This document shows, one piece after another, positions 26,988 through 37,211 of a DNA stretch of 64,000 bases. Origin of the DNA: Pelomonas sp. Root1444. GTDB taxonomy: Bacteria; Pseudomonadota; Gammaproteobacteria; Burkholderiales; Burkholderiaceae_C. The position numbers and the translations under genes are program-made. The stretch is taken from NCBI RefSeq assembly GCF_001426885.1, contig NZ_LMFP01000001.1, positions 126,834 through 190,833 of the forward strand, written 5' to 3'. The notes under the pieces are model-generated. The model was not told the origin of the DNA, made no database searches, and saw only the letters and a list, made by a program, of their open reading frames with translations. Each line of letters starts with the position of its first letter. Positions within the stretch are counted from its first letter, which is position 1.

Positions 26988-27024
26988 AAAATAAAACGGC
27001 CACCAAGGGGTGCCTTGGTGGCCG
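26988..27024 (-). terminator. Strong intrinsic terminator (minus strand)
   Basis: A perfect 12-base stem (26997-27008 with 27013-27024) with a four-base loop is followed on the minus strand by the U-rich tract UUUUAUUUU (26996-26988). It would end transcripts coming from 27025-27260, where no minus-strand protein gene is supported. That implies an RNA gene or a regulated leader. Confidence 0.85.
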
Positions 27025-27203
27025 GTGTGATTGTCTTCGGGGTTACGAAGCAACCGTATGCGCTTGTCGCTTGTCTTGTCTCCTCACAACCCGCCCGGCG
27101 GCCCTGGCTATGAACCGGGAACCGCGTCGAGTGACGAAAATGTATTGCCCCGCTCCGGTGCAAGGCACTGGGGTAAGTCCGGGTTTGTGGGACACGAAAG
27201 GGC
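26988..27203 (-). ncRNA. Structured leader RNA or small RNA, family not recognised
   Basis: On the minus strand, a closing helix pairs 27179-27191 with 27082-27093 (a CCCACAAACCCG-like arm against CGGGUUGUGAGG). It encloses three possible hairpins: CCCC..GGGG with an inner GUGC-CUU-GCAC around 27145-27172, CGUC-ACUC-GACG around 27124-27135, and GCGG..CCGC with an inner CCCGG..CC-GGG around 27099-27125. The perfect terminator at 26988-27024 follows. It could be a riboswitch-like leader for the TauE permease 195 bases downstream or a free small RNA. It does not match the riboswitch consensus sequences I know. A loose resemblance to the 3' arm of 6S RNA was noted but is weak. Confidence 0.5.
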
Positions 27204-27260
27204 GTGGCCGCACTGAAACTGTGCAGAAAACCGTCCCGTCGAGCGCGTCAGAATCCCCTC

Positions 27261-28649
27261 ATGCGCCGTCTCGTTGCCCTCTTGCTGCCCCTGTTCCTGT
27301 TGCTTTTGAACGGTTGCGGCGGCGGTGGCGGCGGGGGTGGGGACACCGGCTCCGGTGGGGGTGGTTCAGGCGGTGGCGGCATAGGGCAGACGCTCACGCT
27401 GACGCTGCCGGCCAGCGGCCTGGCGCCGGCCGACCTGGCCGTCATCGTGGCGGAGGGCGATGCCCTCAGCGAGGCGGTTGGCGCGGCCTATGTCGCGGCC
27501 CGTGGCGTGCCGGCCGCCAACCTGATCCGGGTCAAGGTCAATACGGCCAGCCCGGGCCTGCCGGCCGCCGACTTTGCGTTGCTTAAATCAGACATCGACG
27601 CGAAATTGCCGGCTGGCGTCCAGGCCACGCTGCTGACCTGGGCCGCTCCCAGCCGCGTCGTCGGTGCCTGCAGCATGGGCATCACCAGCGCCATGGCGCT
27701 GGGTTTCGACACCCGCTACTGCAACCCCACGCCGGCCAGCAACACCTGTACCAACACGGCCGCCTCGCCGCTGTACGACAGCGAATCGCGCCGGCCGCAG
27801 GCCGAGTTGCAGGTCCGCCCGTCCATGCTGCTGGGTGCCACGACGCTGGCGGCCGCCCAGGCGCTGATCAGCCGCGGCGTTTCAGCCGACGCCACCCGGC
27901 CGGCCGGCGACGGCTGGCTGGTGCGCACGACCGACGCCGACCGCAGCCCGCGCTGGACGGACTTCTCGCCACTGCCGGCCGCCTGGGGCATCGCGCTGAA
28001 GCTCAACTACGTGGACAACAGCGCCGGCCTGCCGGCAGACAACGCCCTGTCCGGCAAGGCCGGCGTGCTGTTCTACCTGACCGGCCTGAGCAGCGTCGCC
28101 AACCTGTCCACCCTCCAGTTCCGTCCCGGCGCGCTGGCCGACACGCTCACCTCGACGGGCGGCTTCCTGCCCACCGGCGCCGGCCAGATGCCCGTCACCG
28201 CCTGGCTGGACGCAGGCGCCACCGCCAGCTACGGCACGGTCGAGGAGCCCTGCAACTTCACTGAAAAGTTCTCGCGCGCCTCGGTGCTCATCGATCAGTA
28301 CTGGCGCGGCGCGACGGCCATCGAGGCCTACTGGAAGGCCGTGCAGTGGCCGGGCCAGGGCCTGTTCGTCGGCGAGCCGCTGGCCCAGCCCTTCCGCGAC
28401 ACGCCCGGCTTCGCCATCGTGGCGGGCGAATACCAGATCAAGACGCGCAGCCTGCGCCCCGGCAGCCGTTATGCGCTGCAATACCGCATCGGCTCGACAT
28501 GGACGACGCTGGCCGACTTCACCGGCGTGCGCGGCCAGGCGCTGGACGGCCGCGCGCCGCTGCCGCCGGCCGCTGCCGTGCAGATCCGCTGGCAGGGCCC
28601 CTGCCCGGACAACGCGGCCAATGCCTGTACGCTGGCCCAGTCGTCCTGA
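27261..28649 (+). CDS. Lipoprotein, TIGR03790-like family
   Basis: 462 residues from the ATG at 27261. A lipoprotein signal ends in LLLLNGC and is followed at once by a run of eight glycines and a glycine-serine linker, a flexible tether to the membrane. The body has DLAVIVAEGDALSEAVGAAYVAARGVPAANLI, the hallmark opening of the TIGR03790 family, then VVGACSMGITSAMALGFD. Function of the family is not known. It lies just upstream of the secretion cluster and reads in the same direction, but 104 bases separate it from gspG. Confidence 0.75.
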   Translation: MRRLVALLLPLFLLLLNGCGGGGGGGGDTGSGGGGSGGGGIGQTLTLTLPASGLAPADLAVIVAEGDALSEAVGAAYVAARGVPAANLIRVKVNTASPGLPAADFALLKSDIDAKLPAGVQATLLTWAAPSRVVGACSMGITSAMALGFDTRYCNPTPASNTCTNTAASPLYDSESRRPQAELQVRPSMLLGATTLAAAQALISRGVSADATRPAGDGWLVRTTDADRSPRWTDFSPLPAAWGIALKLNYVDNSAGLPADNALSGKAGVLFYLTGLSSVANLSTLQFRPGALADTLTSTGGFLPTGAGQMPVTAWLDAGATASYGTVEEPCNFTEKFSRASVLIDQYWRGATAIEAYWKAVQWPGQGLFVGEPLAQPFRDTPGFAIVAGEYQIKTRSLRPGSRYALQYRIGSTWTTLADFTGVRGQALDGRAPLPPAAAVQIRWQGPCPDNAANACTLAQSS

Positions 28650-28753
28650 CGGGCGAGTCACACCAGCACCTGAGAATGCGGGGCGGTCAAATCCCGATTG
28701 CCGGGTCGCCCGGCGCAGTCAAAAGTCGCCCTCCTGCTGTACCTCGCCCGACC

Positions 28754-29176
28754 ATGACCCGATCCTGTCCTGCCCGCGCCCGCGGTTTCACGCTGCTCGA
28801 ACTGCTTGTCGTCATGGTCATCATCGGCCTGCTGGCCGGTTACGTCGGCCCGAAGTTCTTCGGCCAGATCGGCAAGAGCGAGGTCAAGGCCACCAAGGCC
28901 CAGATCGACGCGCTGCAGAAGTCGCTGGACCAGTACCGCCTGGACGTGGGCCGCTACCCCAGCACCGAGCAAGGCCTGGCCGTGCTCGTCACCAAGCCGG
29001 CCGACGAGCCGAAGTGGCAGGGCCCTTATCTGAGCAAGGCCGTGCCCAAGGACCCCTGGGGCAACGACTACCAGTACCGCAGCCCCGGCGAGCATGGCGA
29101 ATACGACCTGCTGAGCCTCGGCAAGGACGGCCGCCCCGGCGGCGAGGGTGAGGACGCCGACCTCACCAGCTGGTAA
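28754..29176 (+). CDS. gspG: Type II secretion major pseudopilin GspG
   Basis: 140 residues. The prepilin peptidase site and methylated helix read RGFTLLELLVVMVIIGLLAGYVGPKFF (glutamate at +5). The globular part contains the GspG-specific DPWGNDYQYRSPGEHGEYDLLSLGKDG calcium-binding region and YPSTEQGL. It forms the periplasmic pseudopilus. First gene of the secretion cluster, 86 bases before gspF. Confidence 0.94.
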   Translation: MTRSCPARARGFTLLELLVVMVIIGLLAGYVGPKFFGQIGKSEVKATKAQIDALQKSLDQYRLDVGRYPSTEQGLAVLVTKPADEPKWQGPYLSKAVPKDPWGNDYQYRSPGEHGEYDLLSLGKDGRPGGEGEDADLTSW

Positions 29177-29262
29177 GCGATGAAGCCCCCACGCTCGCTT
29201 CGCGCCCTGCCCCCCGCGGGGGCTTGTCAGTCCCTTCGGACGGCCGGGCGGGACTGACGACG

Positions 29263-30453
29263 GTGCCGCAGTTCCAGACCCGCGTGCTGCGCGCCGGTGC
29301 CGTCAGCACCGAGCGCGTGGAAGCGCCCGACCGGGCCGCCGTCGCCGCGGCGCTGGGCGTGCCGCCGCAGCACGTGCTGGAGGTGCGCGAGGTCGCATCC
29401 GCCGCGGCCAAACCCTGGCGTCGCAACTCGCGCTTCCCGCTGCAGCTGTTCAGCCAGGAGCTGGCCGTGCTGCTGGACGCCGGCATCGCGCTGCTGGAGG
29501 CGCTCAACACGCTGCGCGAGAAGGAAGGCCAGCCCGGCGTGCGCAGCGCGCTGGACGGCGTCATCACGCAGATCGAGCAGGGCCAGCCGCTGTCCACGGC
29601 GCTGCGCCAGCAGCCCCAGGCGTTCGACGAGCTGATCGTCGCCATCGTCGCGGCCAACGAGCGCACGGGGCAGCTGTCGACGGCGCTGGCCCAGCATGCG
29701 CGCTACCTGGCCTGGGTCGACGCGCTGCGCTCGCGGCTGGTCGCGGCGCTGGTCTATCCGCTGATGCTGCTGGGCGTGGGCGGCGCGGTCATCCTGTTCC
29801 TGCTGCTGTACGTGCTGCCGCGCTTCGCCGGCATCCTGGAGGCGACCAGCGCCGACCTGCCCTGGGCCTCGCGCGTGCTGATCGAGTTCGGCCAGACGGC
29901 CGGCGCGCATCCGGGGCTGGTCGTCGGCGGCCTCGCGGCCGTCGCTTTCGCGGTCTTCGCGTTGCTGCGCCAACCGGCGGTTCGCCAGCGCGCGCAGGCC
30001 GCGCTGTGGACGCTGCCCGGCCTGGGCCCGCGGCTGCGCGTGCTGGCGCTGGCGCGGCTGTACCGCTCGCTGGCCATGCTGCTGGCCTCGGGCGTGCCGG
30101 CGCTGGCAGCGTTGAAGATCGTCGTCGACGTGGTGGCCGGGCCCTGGCGAGCCGCGGTGCAGGCGGCGGCGGCGCAGGTCGAGCGCGGCGAGCGGCTGTC
30201 GGCCGCCTTCGATGCGCAAGACCTCGCCACGCCGGTCGCGCGCCGCATGCTGCGCGTGGGCGAGCGCAGCGGCGAGGTCGCGGCCATGCTGGAGCGGGCG
30301 GCCGCCTTCCACGACGAGGAGGCGGCGCGGCTGACCGACCTGCTGACCCGCCTGGTGAACCCGGCGCTGATGCTGATCATGGGCGTGCTGATCGGCGGGA
30401 TCATCGTGTTGATGTACCTGCCGATCTTTCAGTTGGTGGAGCAGGTGCAGTGA
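29263..30453 (+). CDS. gspF: Type II secretion inner-membrane platform protein GspF
   Basis: 396 residues if the GTG at 29263 is used; a TTG at 29224 is the alternative. Two repeats of the T2SSF domain are visible: FSQELAVLLDAGIALLEALNTL.. and LYRSLAMLLASGVPALAALKIV. Three membrane helices are present, the last being LMLIMGVLIGGIIVLMYLPIFQLV. It anchors the assembly ATPase. A repeat element of about 420 bases separates it from gspE, which is unusual for an operon otherwise packed by overlaps. Confidence 0.92.
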   Translation: MPQFQTRVLRAGAVSTERVEAPDRAAVAAALGVPPQHVLEVREVASAAAKPWRRNSRFPLQLFSQELAVLLDAGIALLEALNTLREKEGQPGVRSALDGVITQIEQGQPLSTALRQQPQAFDELIVAIVAANERTGQLSTALAQHARYLAWVDALRSRLVAALVYPLMLLGVGGAVILFLLLYVLPRFAGILEATSADLPWASRVLIEFGQTAGAHPGLVVGGLAAVAFAVFALLRQPAVRQRAQAALWTLPGLGPRLRVLALARLYRSLAMLLASGVPALAALKIVVDVVAGPWRAAVQAAAAQVERGERLSAAFDAQDLATPVARRMLRVGERSGEVAAMLERAAAFHDEEAARLTDLLTRLVNPALMLIMGVLIGGIIVLMYLPIFQLVEQVQ

Positions 30454-30874
30454 TGCGGCTCGTTGCGCTGTCATACAGGCTAGGCCCGTGCCCGGAGTTC
30501 GCCCGGGCGGGCGACCTACTTCTTTGGGCGCCCAAAGAAGTAGGCAAGAAAACCGCCCCGACAAAGCCGCCCACCCGCTGCGCGGGCGGGTCCCCTGCGA
30601 TGCTCGAAGACCAAGGCCGCGCCGAACTCACTTCGCTACGCTCCGTTCAAACAAGCGTCGCGAGTCAGTTCTTGAGGCGTGCTGCGCACGCGCCTTGGTC
30701 TTCTGCGCTTCTCGGCGGCTTTGAAGGGGGAGTTCCCAGAACAGCCGTACAGCCAACAGCCAAACCCGAAAGCCGTTCGCAACGAGGTATTCCTCTTGGG
30801 GCGAAAACCGAAGGTTTCGCCGCAGGCAACCCCCGGTTGGGCTTTGCCAACAAGCCAAAGCATCGGCAAAGCCC
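30454..30874. repeat. Dispersed palindromic repeat mosaic inside the secretion operon
   Basis: 421 bases without a supportable gene. It contains a perfect 30-base palindrome (30515-30544, centre GGGC|GCCC) and a 12-base inverted pair GAAGACCAAGGC/GCCTTGGTCTTC (30606-30617 with 30691-30702). It also has short GC hairpins (around 30580-30592 and 30675-30690) and an AACAGCC-type tandem motif near 30740-30760. The composition and motif order resemble intergenic repeats common in Burkholderiales genomes. No transposase is present. Confidence 0.7.
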
Positions 30875-32366
<1,492 letters not shown>

Positions 32367-32386
<20 letters not shown>

Positions 32387-33503
32387 GCGGCTGCGCCGGC
32401 AGATCGCCGCACGGCTGGCCAAGCCGCGGCGGCTCTTCGTCACGCCCGGCGGGGACGAGTTCGCCGCCTGGTGCCGCGAGCAGCCGGGCACGGCGGTGGA
32501 GCTGGTCGTCTCGGCCCGCGCCCTGCACGAGCTGGTCGCCGAGCCGGGCCTGCCGCTGGCCGACCTGGACGCGGTGCAGGCCTATGCGCAGCAGCAGTTC
32601 GCCCATTACTTCGGCTCGGCCGCGCAGCGCTTTGCCCTCGCGCCCTGGCGGCTCGATGACGTGGCCGGCGCCTCGGCGCTGCATGGGCTGGACCTGACCG
32701 CGCTGCGCAGCCAGGCCGACGCCGCGCAGGTGCGGCTGGCCAGCGTGCGGCCGGCCTGGGCCGCGTGGCTGGCCGCGCTGCCGGCGGCGACGCGCTCAGC
32801 CACCGGCCGCGCCGTCTGGCGGGAGGACGACATCGCGGTCGTCATCCAGCTGGACCGTGGCCGCGTGACCGGCCTGCAGTCGCGCCGCGTGCAAAGCCTG
32901 GCGGACCTTGGCGGCGACGAGCTACTGGCCGTCGGCACGCCAGCGAGCGACCTCGCGCCGCTGCCCGGCCCGGCCACGCCGCAGCCCGACTTCCTGCCGC
33001 GCTCCGGCCGCTCGCCGCTGGCCTGGCCGCTGGCCGCGACCGGCGCCCTGGTGCTGGCCACGGCTGCGTGGAGCGCCGTCGAGAGCCACCGCGCGCTGGA
33101 CGTGGCCCAGGCCGCACGCGACCGCGTGGCCGTGCTGCGCAGCGCCGCCAAACCGCCGCCGCGCCGCGCCGCAGCCGCCGCGCCCGCCGAGAACCGCAGC
33201 GCCAATGAAGCCCGCGCGCTGCTGGCGATGCCGTGGGAGCCGCTGCTGAGCCGCGTCGAGACGGCGGGCGCCGACGCCAAGGCCATCGCCTGGCTGGGCC
33301 TGGATGCCAGCGCCGGCCGCGGCGAGCTGCGGCTGGAAGGCCTGACGCCCGACAAACTGCTGGCCCTGCAGCTGGCCGAGCAGCTGGGCACCACGCCGGG
33401 CTGGCGCCAGGTCGTGCTGTCGCGCTTCTCGGCGGCGGAGACCGGCCTCGTCGGCCAGCGCTTCGAGATCAATGCCCGCGTGCCGGGCGGGGGCGGGTCA
33501 TGA
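32367..33503 (+). CDS. Secretion platform protein, GspL/PilN-like
   Basis: 378 residues. The GTG at 32367 is preferred over the ATG at 32379 because a GAGGAG site lies seven bases ahead of it. The cytoplasmic N-terminal half (about 1-205) is followed by a single membrane helix (SPLAWPLAATGALVLATAAWSAVE, about 213-236). A periplasmic coiled region with a ferredoxin-like fold follows (MPWEPLLSRVE..LRLEGLTPDKLLALQLAEQL). This layout matches GspL or fused PilM-PilN relatives. It overlaps gspE at the start and the next gene by ATGA. Confidence 0.7.
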
Positions 33504-34018
33504 CGGCACCGCTCCAACGTCTCGTCAGGGCACTGGGCTGGCCGGGCCTGGCCGGGCTGGCGGCGCTGCTGCTCGCCGCGGCCGCCATCATGCTTGCCCA
33601 GCGCTGGGACGCCCAGGCCGCCGCGCTGCAGGCCGAGGCCCACACGCTGCGCGCCAAGGCGCGGCCGGCCGCCGCGGCCACCGCCGTGCCGGTCAGCGTG
33701 CAGCAGTGGCAGGCCGCGCTGCCCGCGGCGGCGGCGCGCCAGCAGCGCCTGGCCGACCTGCTGGAGCTCAGCATCCGCATGGACCTCAACAGCGCCCGCA
33801 CCGAGCACCGGCTGGCCACCAGCGAGGGCCTGGAGCGCCTGCGCGTGACCATGCCGCTGACCGGCAGCTACGCCCAGGTCCGCCGCTTCATCGGCGCCGC
33901 GCTGGCGCACGACCCGGCGCTGAGCCTGGACGCGCTCAAGCTGCGCCGCGTCAGCCCGGTCAGCACGGACGTCGATGCCGAGCTGCAGTGGTCGCTGCAC
34001 GGGAGGGCCGCGCCATGA
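33500..34018 (+). CDS. Secretion platform protein, GspM/PilO-like
   Basis: 172 residues from the ATG of an ATGA overlap at 33500. One N-terminal membrane helix (LGWPGLAGLAALLLAAAAIMLA), a coiled-coil stretch (WDAQAAALQAEAHTLRAKA), and a small alpha/beta domain (LERLRVTMPLTGSYAQVRRFIGAAL) give the architecture of PilO/GspM. The SYAQVRRFI segment is the best family marker. It probably pairs with the GspL/PilN-like product. Confidence 0.68.
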   Translation: MTAPLQRLVRALGWPGLAGLAALLLAAAAIMLAQRWDAQAAALQAEAHTLRAKARPAAAATAVPVSVQQWQAALPAAAARQQRLADLLELSIRMDLNSARTEHRLATSEGLERLRVTMPLTGSYAQVRRFIGAALAHDPALSLDALKLRRVSPVSTDVDAELQWSLHGRAAP

Positions 34019-34533
34019 AGCCGCGCCAGCTGGCCCTCGGCGGCGCCCTTGCCGCGACGCTGGCCGCCACCGCCTGGGTCGCCACGCAGCCGGGCGATGA
34101 AGCCGCCGTCGTCGCGCCGGTGCGCCGCACGGCCACTGTGGCCGCGGCGGCTTCGGCGGCACTCACCGCATCGGCGCCGGTCGTGGGCACGCGCGAGGCC
34201 TGGGCGGAAGTGCCGCCCGAACAGCTCGCCGCCTGGCAGCCGCCACCGCCGCCACCCCCGCCACCGGCTGCAGCGCCCGCGCCCCCCGCTCCGCCCCCGC
34301 CGCCCATGGCGCCGCCGCTGCCCTACCAGATGATCGGCCGCGTCGTCGAAGGGGAGGGCGCGGCGGCGGTCGAGGTTGGCCTGCTGGCCGGCCCCAACCG
34401 CGCGTTGAGCGTCAAGCGCGGCGACGTCATCGACGGCCAGTGGCGCGTCGAGCAGGTGTCGACCCAGGGCATCAGCCTGACCTGGCTGCCCGCCAAGCTT
34501 CCCCAGAACATCGCCTTCAGGCCCATTCCATGA
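34015..34533 (+). CDS. Secretin-coupling protein, GspC/PilP-like
   Basis: 172 residues from the ATG at 34015 (ATGA overlap). A short N-terminal membrane helix (LALGGALAATLAATAWVA) is followed by a proline-rich linker (a run of nine prolines near residue 78 and further PPPPP). A C-terminal beta-rich homology-region domain (YQMIGRVVEGEG..VKRGDVIDGQWRVEQVSTQGISLTWL) follows. This is the layout of GspC HR or PilP domains that connect the inner platform to the secretin N0 domain. It overlaps the secretin gene by ATGA. Confidence 0.7.
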   Translation: MKPRQLALGGALAATLAATAWVATQPGDEAAVVAPVRRTATVAAAASAALTASAPVVGTREAWAEVPPEQLAAWQPPPPPPPPPAAAPAPPAPPPPPMAPPLPYQMIGRVVEGEGAAAVEVGLLAGPNRALSVKRGDVIDGQWRVEQVSTQGISLTWLPAKLPQNIAFRPIP

Positions 34534-36731
34534 AGCAGCTCCTCGTACTCCTCAGCGTCGTGCTGCTCGCGGCCTGCGCCAACCCAGCGCTGCGCCAGGC
34601 CGAAGACCTCGGCCGCACCAACCAGTGGCCGGCGGCGCTGCGCGTGCTGGACGACGCGCTGGCCAAGGAGCCCGGTGACCCGCAGCTGCGCGCCGCCCAG
34701 GTGCGCGCCCGCGAGCAGGCGACGGCGCGGCTCATCCTGCAGATCGAGGCGCTGCGCGGCGCGGGCCGCTGGGACGAGGCCCAGGCGGTGCTGAGCCAGC
34801 TGGCGCTGGCCGACGCCCGGCACCCGCGGCTGGCGGCGCTGACGGTCGACATCGAGCGCGGCCGCCGCCACGAGGCCCAGCTGGCCGCCGGCCGCACGGC
34901 GCTGAAGGAGGGCCGCATCGAGCGCGCCGACGCCATCGCCCGCGAGATCCTGGCGGAGGCGCCCCAGCACCCCGGCGCGCGGCTGCTGGCCAGCCAGGTC
35001 GGGCAGGCCAGGCCGCTGGAGATGGCGGTCGGCGAGCTGGGCCCCAGCTTCCAGAAGCCGGTGACGCTGGAGTTCCGCGACGCGCCGCTGCGCCAGGTGT
35101 TCGAGGCGCTGTCGCGCTCCAGCGCCATCAACTTCGTCTTCGACAAGGACGTGCGCGCCGACGCCCGCGTGACGGTCTTCCTGCGCGGCGTGACGCTGGA
35201 CGAGGCACTGCGCGTGGTGCTCAGCACGCAGCAGCTGGACCGCAAGCTGCTCAACGAAAGCTCGGTGCTGGTCTTCCCGAACACGCCCGCCAAGCAGCGC
35301 GAGCACCAGGAGCTGATCACGCGCACGCTGTACCTGACCAACGCCGACGTGAAGCAGGTGCAGGCCATGGTGCGCACCATCGCCAAGGTGCGCGACATCC
35401 ACATCGACGAGCGGCTGAACCTGCTCATCGTGCGCGACACGCCCGAGGTGCTGCGCCTGGTCGAGAAGCTGATCGCCTCCGTGGACCTGCCCGAGCCCGA
35501 GGTCATGCTGGAGGTGGAGGTCATGGAGCTGGCGACCGACCAGGTCGACGCGCTGGGGCTGCAGTGGCCCGAGACCATCAACTACGGCCTGCCCGCGCTG
35601 GACAGCCTGGGCCAGGTGGTGGGGCAGGTGTCGGGCCAGGTGTTCCTGAACGAGCGCCGGGGCTTTCGCGGCAGCATCGCCAACCCCGCGCTCGTCGCCA
35701 CGCTGCGCGGCACGGCCGGCAACTCCAACATCCTGGCCAACCCCAAGATCCGCGTGCGCAACCGCGACAAGGCCAAGGTGCACATCGGCCAGAAGCTGCC
35801 GGTGTTCACGACGACGACCAATTTCACCGGCTCCACGTCGGTGGCGGCGTCGGTCAGCTACCTGGACATCGGCCTGAAGCTGGACGTCGAGCCCACCGTG
35901 CAGCTGGACAACGACGTGGTCATCAAGATCGGCATGGAGGTCAGCAACCTGATCCGCCAGGTCACCGGCCCCGGCGGCACGACGGCCTACGAGATCGGCA
36001 CGCGCAACACCGCCACCGTGCTGCGCCTGGCCGACGGCGAGACGCAGGTGCTGGCCGGCCTCATCAACGACGAGGACCGCAAGACCGCCGCGGGCATCCC
36101 GGGCCTGTCGCGCATCCCGCTGCTGGGCCGGCTGTTCGGCACCCAGACCGACACGCGCAACAAGACCGAGGTGGTGCTGCTGATCACGCCGCGCGTGGTG
36201 CGCAACCTGGCCGTGCCGGATGCGTCGCTGACGCGCCTGGCCAGCGGCGTGGACGCGAGTCCGGGTGCCTACTCCACGCTGCTGCGGCGCGAGGCTCGCG
36301 TGGGGGTGGGGCCGAGCGGCGGCGGGGCAGCGCCAGCGCCGGCGGCCACGCCTGCCACTGCTGCGGCCGCCATGGTGCCAAGCGGCGAAGCCACGCTCAA
36401 GCTCGACGTCACGCCGCAGATCCCGGCCGGCGGCACGGTCTCCGTCGCGCTGAAGAACGAGAGTGGCCTTCACATCAAGGGCGAGCTGGAGTACGACGCC
36501 AGCAGGTTGACGGAGGTCAATGTCGTCACGGTTGGCGCCGGGCCGGGCCGCCAGAAGGTGTTGCTGCCGCCACGGGGTGAGCAAGTCATCGTGCTGCGCG
36601 CGCTGCCGTCGGCTGCCGGGCAGGTTCTGAACATCGGCGTGAGCGGCCTGTCGGCCACGGGCACCAATGGCGAGTCCGCGCCGGTGCGCGTCGACGGCAG
36701 CGGGCTGCTGACCGTTGAGGCGGTGAAGTAA
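34530..36731 (+). CDS. gspD: Secretin (GspD/PilQ family) with C-terminal cohesin-like domain
   Basis: 733 residues. A lipoprotein-type signal (LLVLLSVVLLAACAN) is followed by TPR-like repeats (about 20-160) and an STN/N0 domain (about 173-245: VTLEFRDAPLRQVFEALSRSS). An N1-type domain (about 262-325) and the secretin core (about 329-570) follow, with VEVMELATDQVDALGLQW and GIPGLSRIPLLGRLFG. After an Ala-Pro linker comes a cohesin-like module (about 619-733: GEATLKLDVTPQIPAGGTV..LEYDASRLTEVNV). The outer-membrane channel of the system. Canonical GspD lacks the TPR and cohesin parts, so this belongs to a non-canonical branch. Confidence 0.9.
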   Translation: MKQLLVLLSVVLLAACANPALRQAEDLGRTNQWPAALRVLDDALAKEPGDPQLRAAQVRAREQATARLILQIEALRGAGRWDEAQAVLSQLALADARHPRLAALTVDIERGRRHEAQLAAGRTALKEGRIERADAIAREILAEAPQHPGARLLASQVGQARPLEMAVGELGPSFQKPVTLEFRDAPLRQVFEALSRSSAINFVFDKDVRADARVTVFLRGVTLDEALRVVLSTQQLDRKLLNESSVLVFPNTPAKQREHQELITRTLYLTNADVKQVQAMVRTIAKVRDIHIDERLNLLIVRDTPEVLRLVEKLIASVDLPEPEVMLEVEVMELATDQVDALGLQWPETINYGLPALDSLGQVVGQVSGQVFLNERRGFRGSIANPALVATLRGTAGNSNILANPKIRVRNRDKAKVHIGQKLPVFTTTTNFTGSTSVAASVSYLDIGLKLDVEPTVQLDNDVVIKIGMEVSNLIRQVTGPGGTTAYEIGTRNTATVLRLADGETQVLAGLINDEDRKTAAGIPGLSRIPLLGRLFGTQTDTRNKTEVVLLITPRVVRNLAVPDASLTRLASGVDASPGAYSTLLRREARVGVGPSGGGAAPAPAATPATAAAAMVPSGEATLKLDVTPQIPAGGTVSVALKNESGLHIKGELEYDASRLTEVNVVTVGAGPGRQKVLLPPRGEQVIVLRALPSAAGQVLNIGVSGLSATGTNGESAPVRVDGSGLLTVEAVK

Positions 36732-36740
36732 GGCCTAGCC

Positions 36741-37211
36741 ATGCGCGTCGCCCGGGGCTTCACGCTGATCGAGATGCTGGTCGTCCTGGCCATGCTGGGC
36801 GTGCTCGCGTCCGCCGCGCGGCCGTTGCTCGAACTCTCGGTGCAGCGCAGCCGCGAGCACGAGCTGCGCCAGGGCTTGCGCACGCTGCGCGAGGCGCTGG
36901 ACGCCTACAAGCGCGCGGCGGAGGCCGGCAGCATCATGCAAAGCCCCGAGGACAGCGGCTACCCGGCGCGGCTGCAGCTGCTGGTGGATGGCGTGACCGA
37001 TGCCAAGTCGCCCAACGGCCGCAGGATCTACTTCCTGCGCCGCCTGCCGCGCGACCCCTTCGCGCCGGCCGACCTGCCCGCGGCCGAGACCTGGGGCCTG
37101 CGCGCCTACGACAGCCCGCCCGACGAGCCGCGCGCCGGCAAGGACGTGTTCGACGTGTTCTCGCGCAGCGAGCGCACGGCGCTGGACGGCTCCAAGCTGA
37201 AGGACTGGTGA
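36741..37211 (+). CDS. Pseudopilin, GspG-like (second copy)
   Basis: 156 residues. The prepilin signal and methylated helix read RGFTLIEMLVVLAMLGVLASAARPLL (glutamate +5). The globular part is unlike GspG in that the calcium loop is replaced by a longer segment ending DVFDVFSRSERTALDGSKLKDW. It is separated from the secretin by nine bases. The next gene's ATG (37211) shares its first base with this stop. Likely a minor pseudopilin. Confidence 0.82.
   Translation: MRVARGFTLIEMLVVLAMLGVLASAARPLLELSVQRSREHELRQGLRTLREALDAYKRAAEAGSIMQSPEDSGYPARLQLLVDGVTDAKSPNGRRIYFLRRLPRDPFAPADLPAAETWGLRAYDSPPDEPRAGKDVFDVFSRSERTALDGSKLKDW

Noticed and set aside
27082-27200. Cobalamin, TPP, glycine or cyclic di-GMP riboswitch, tmRNA or RNase P RNA
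   Set aside because: None of the conserved core sequences of these RNAs was found on either strand.
26988-27203. 6S RNA
   Set aside because: The 3' arm loosely resembles E. coli 6S, but the predicted fold is multi-branched rather than a long rod with a central bubble, and no 6S 5' consensus was seen. Left as unclassified RNA.
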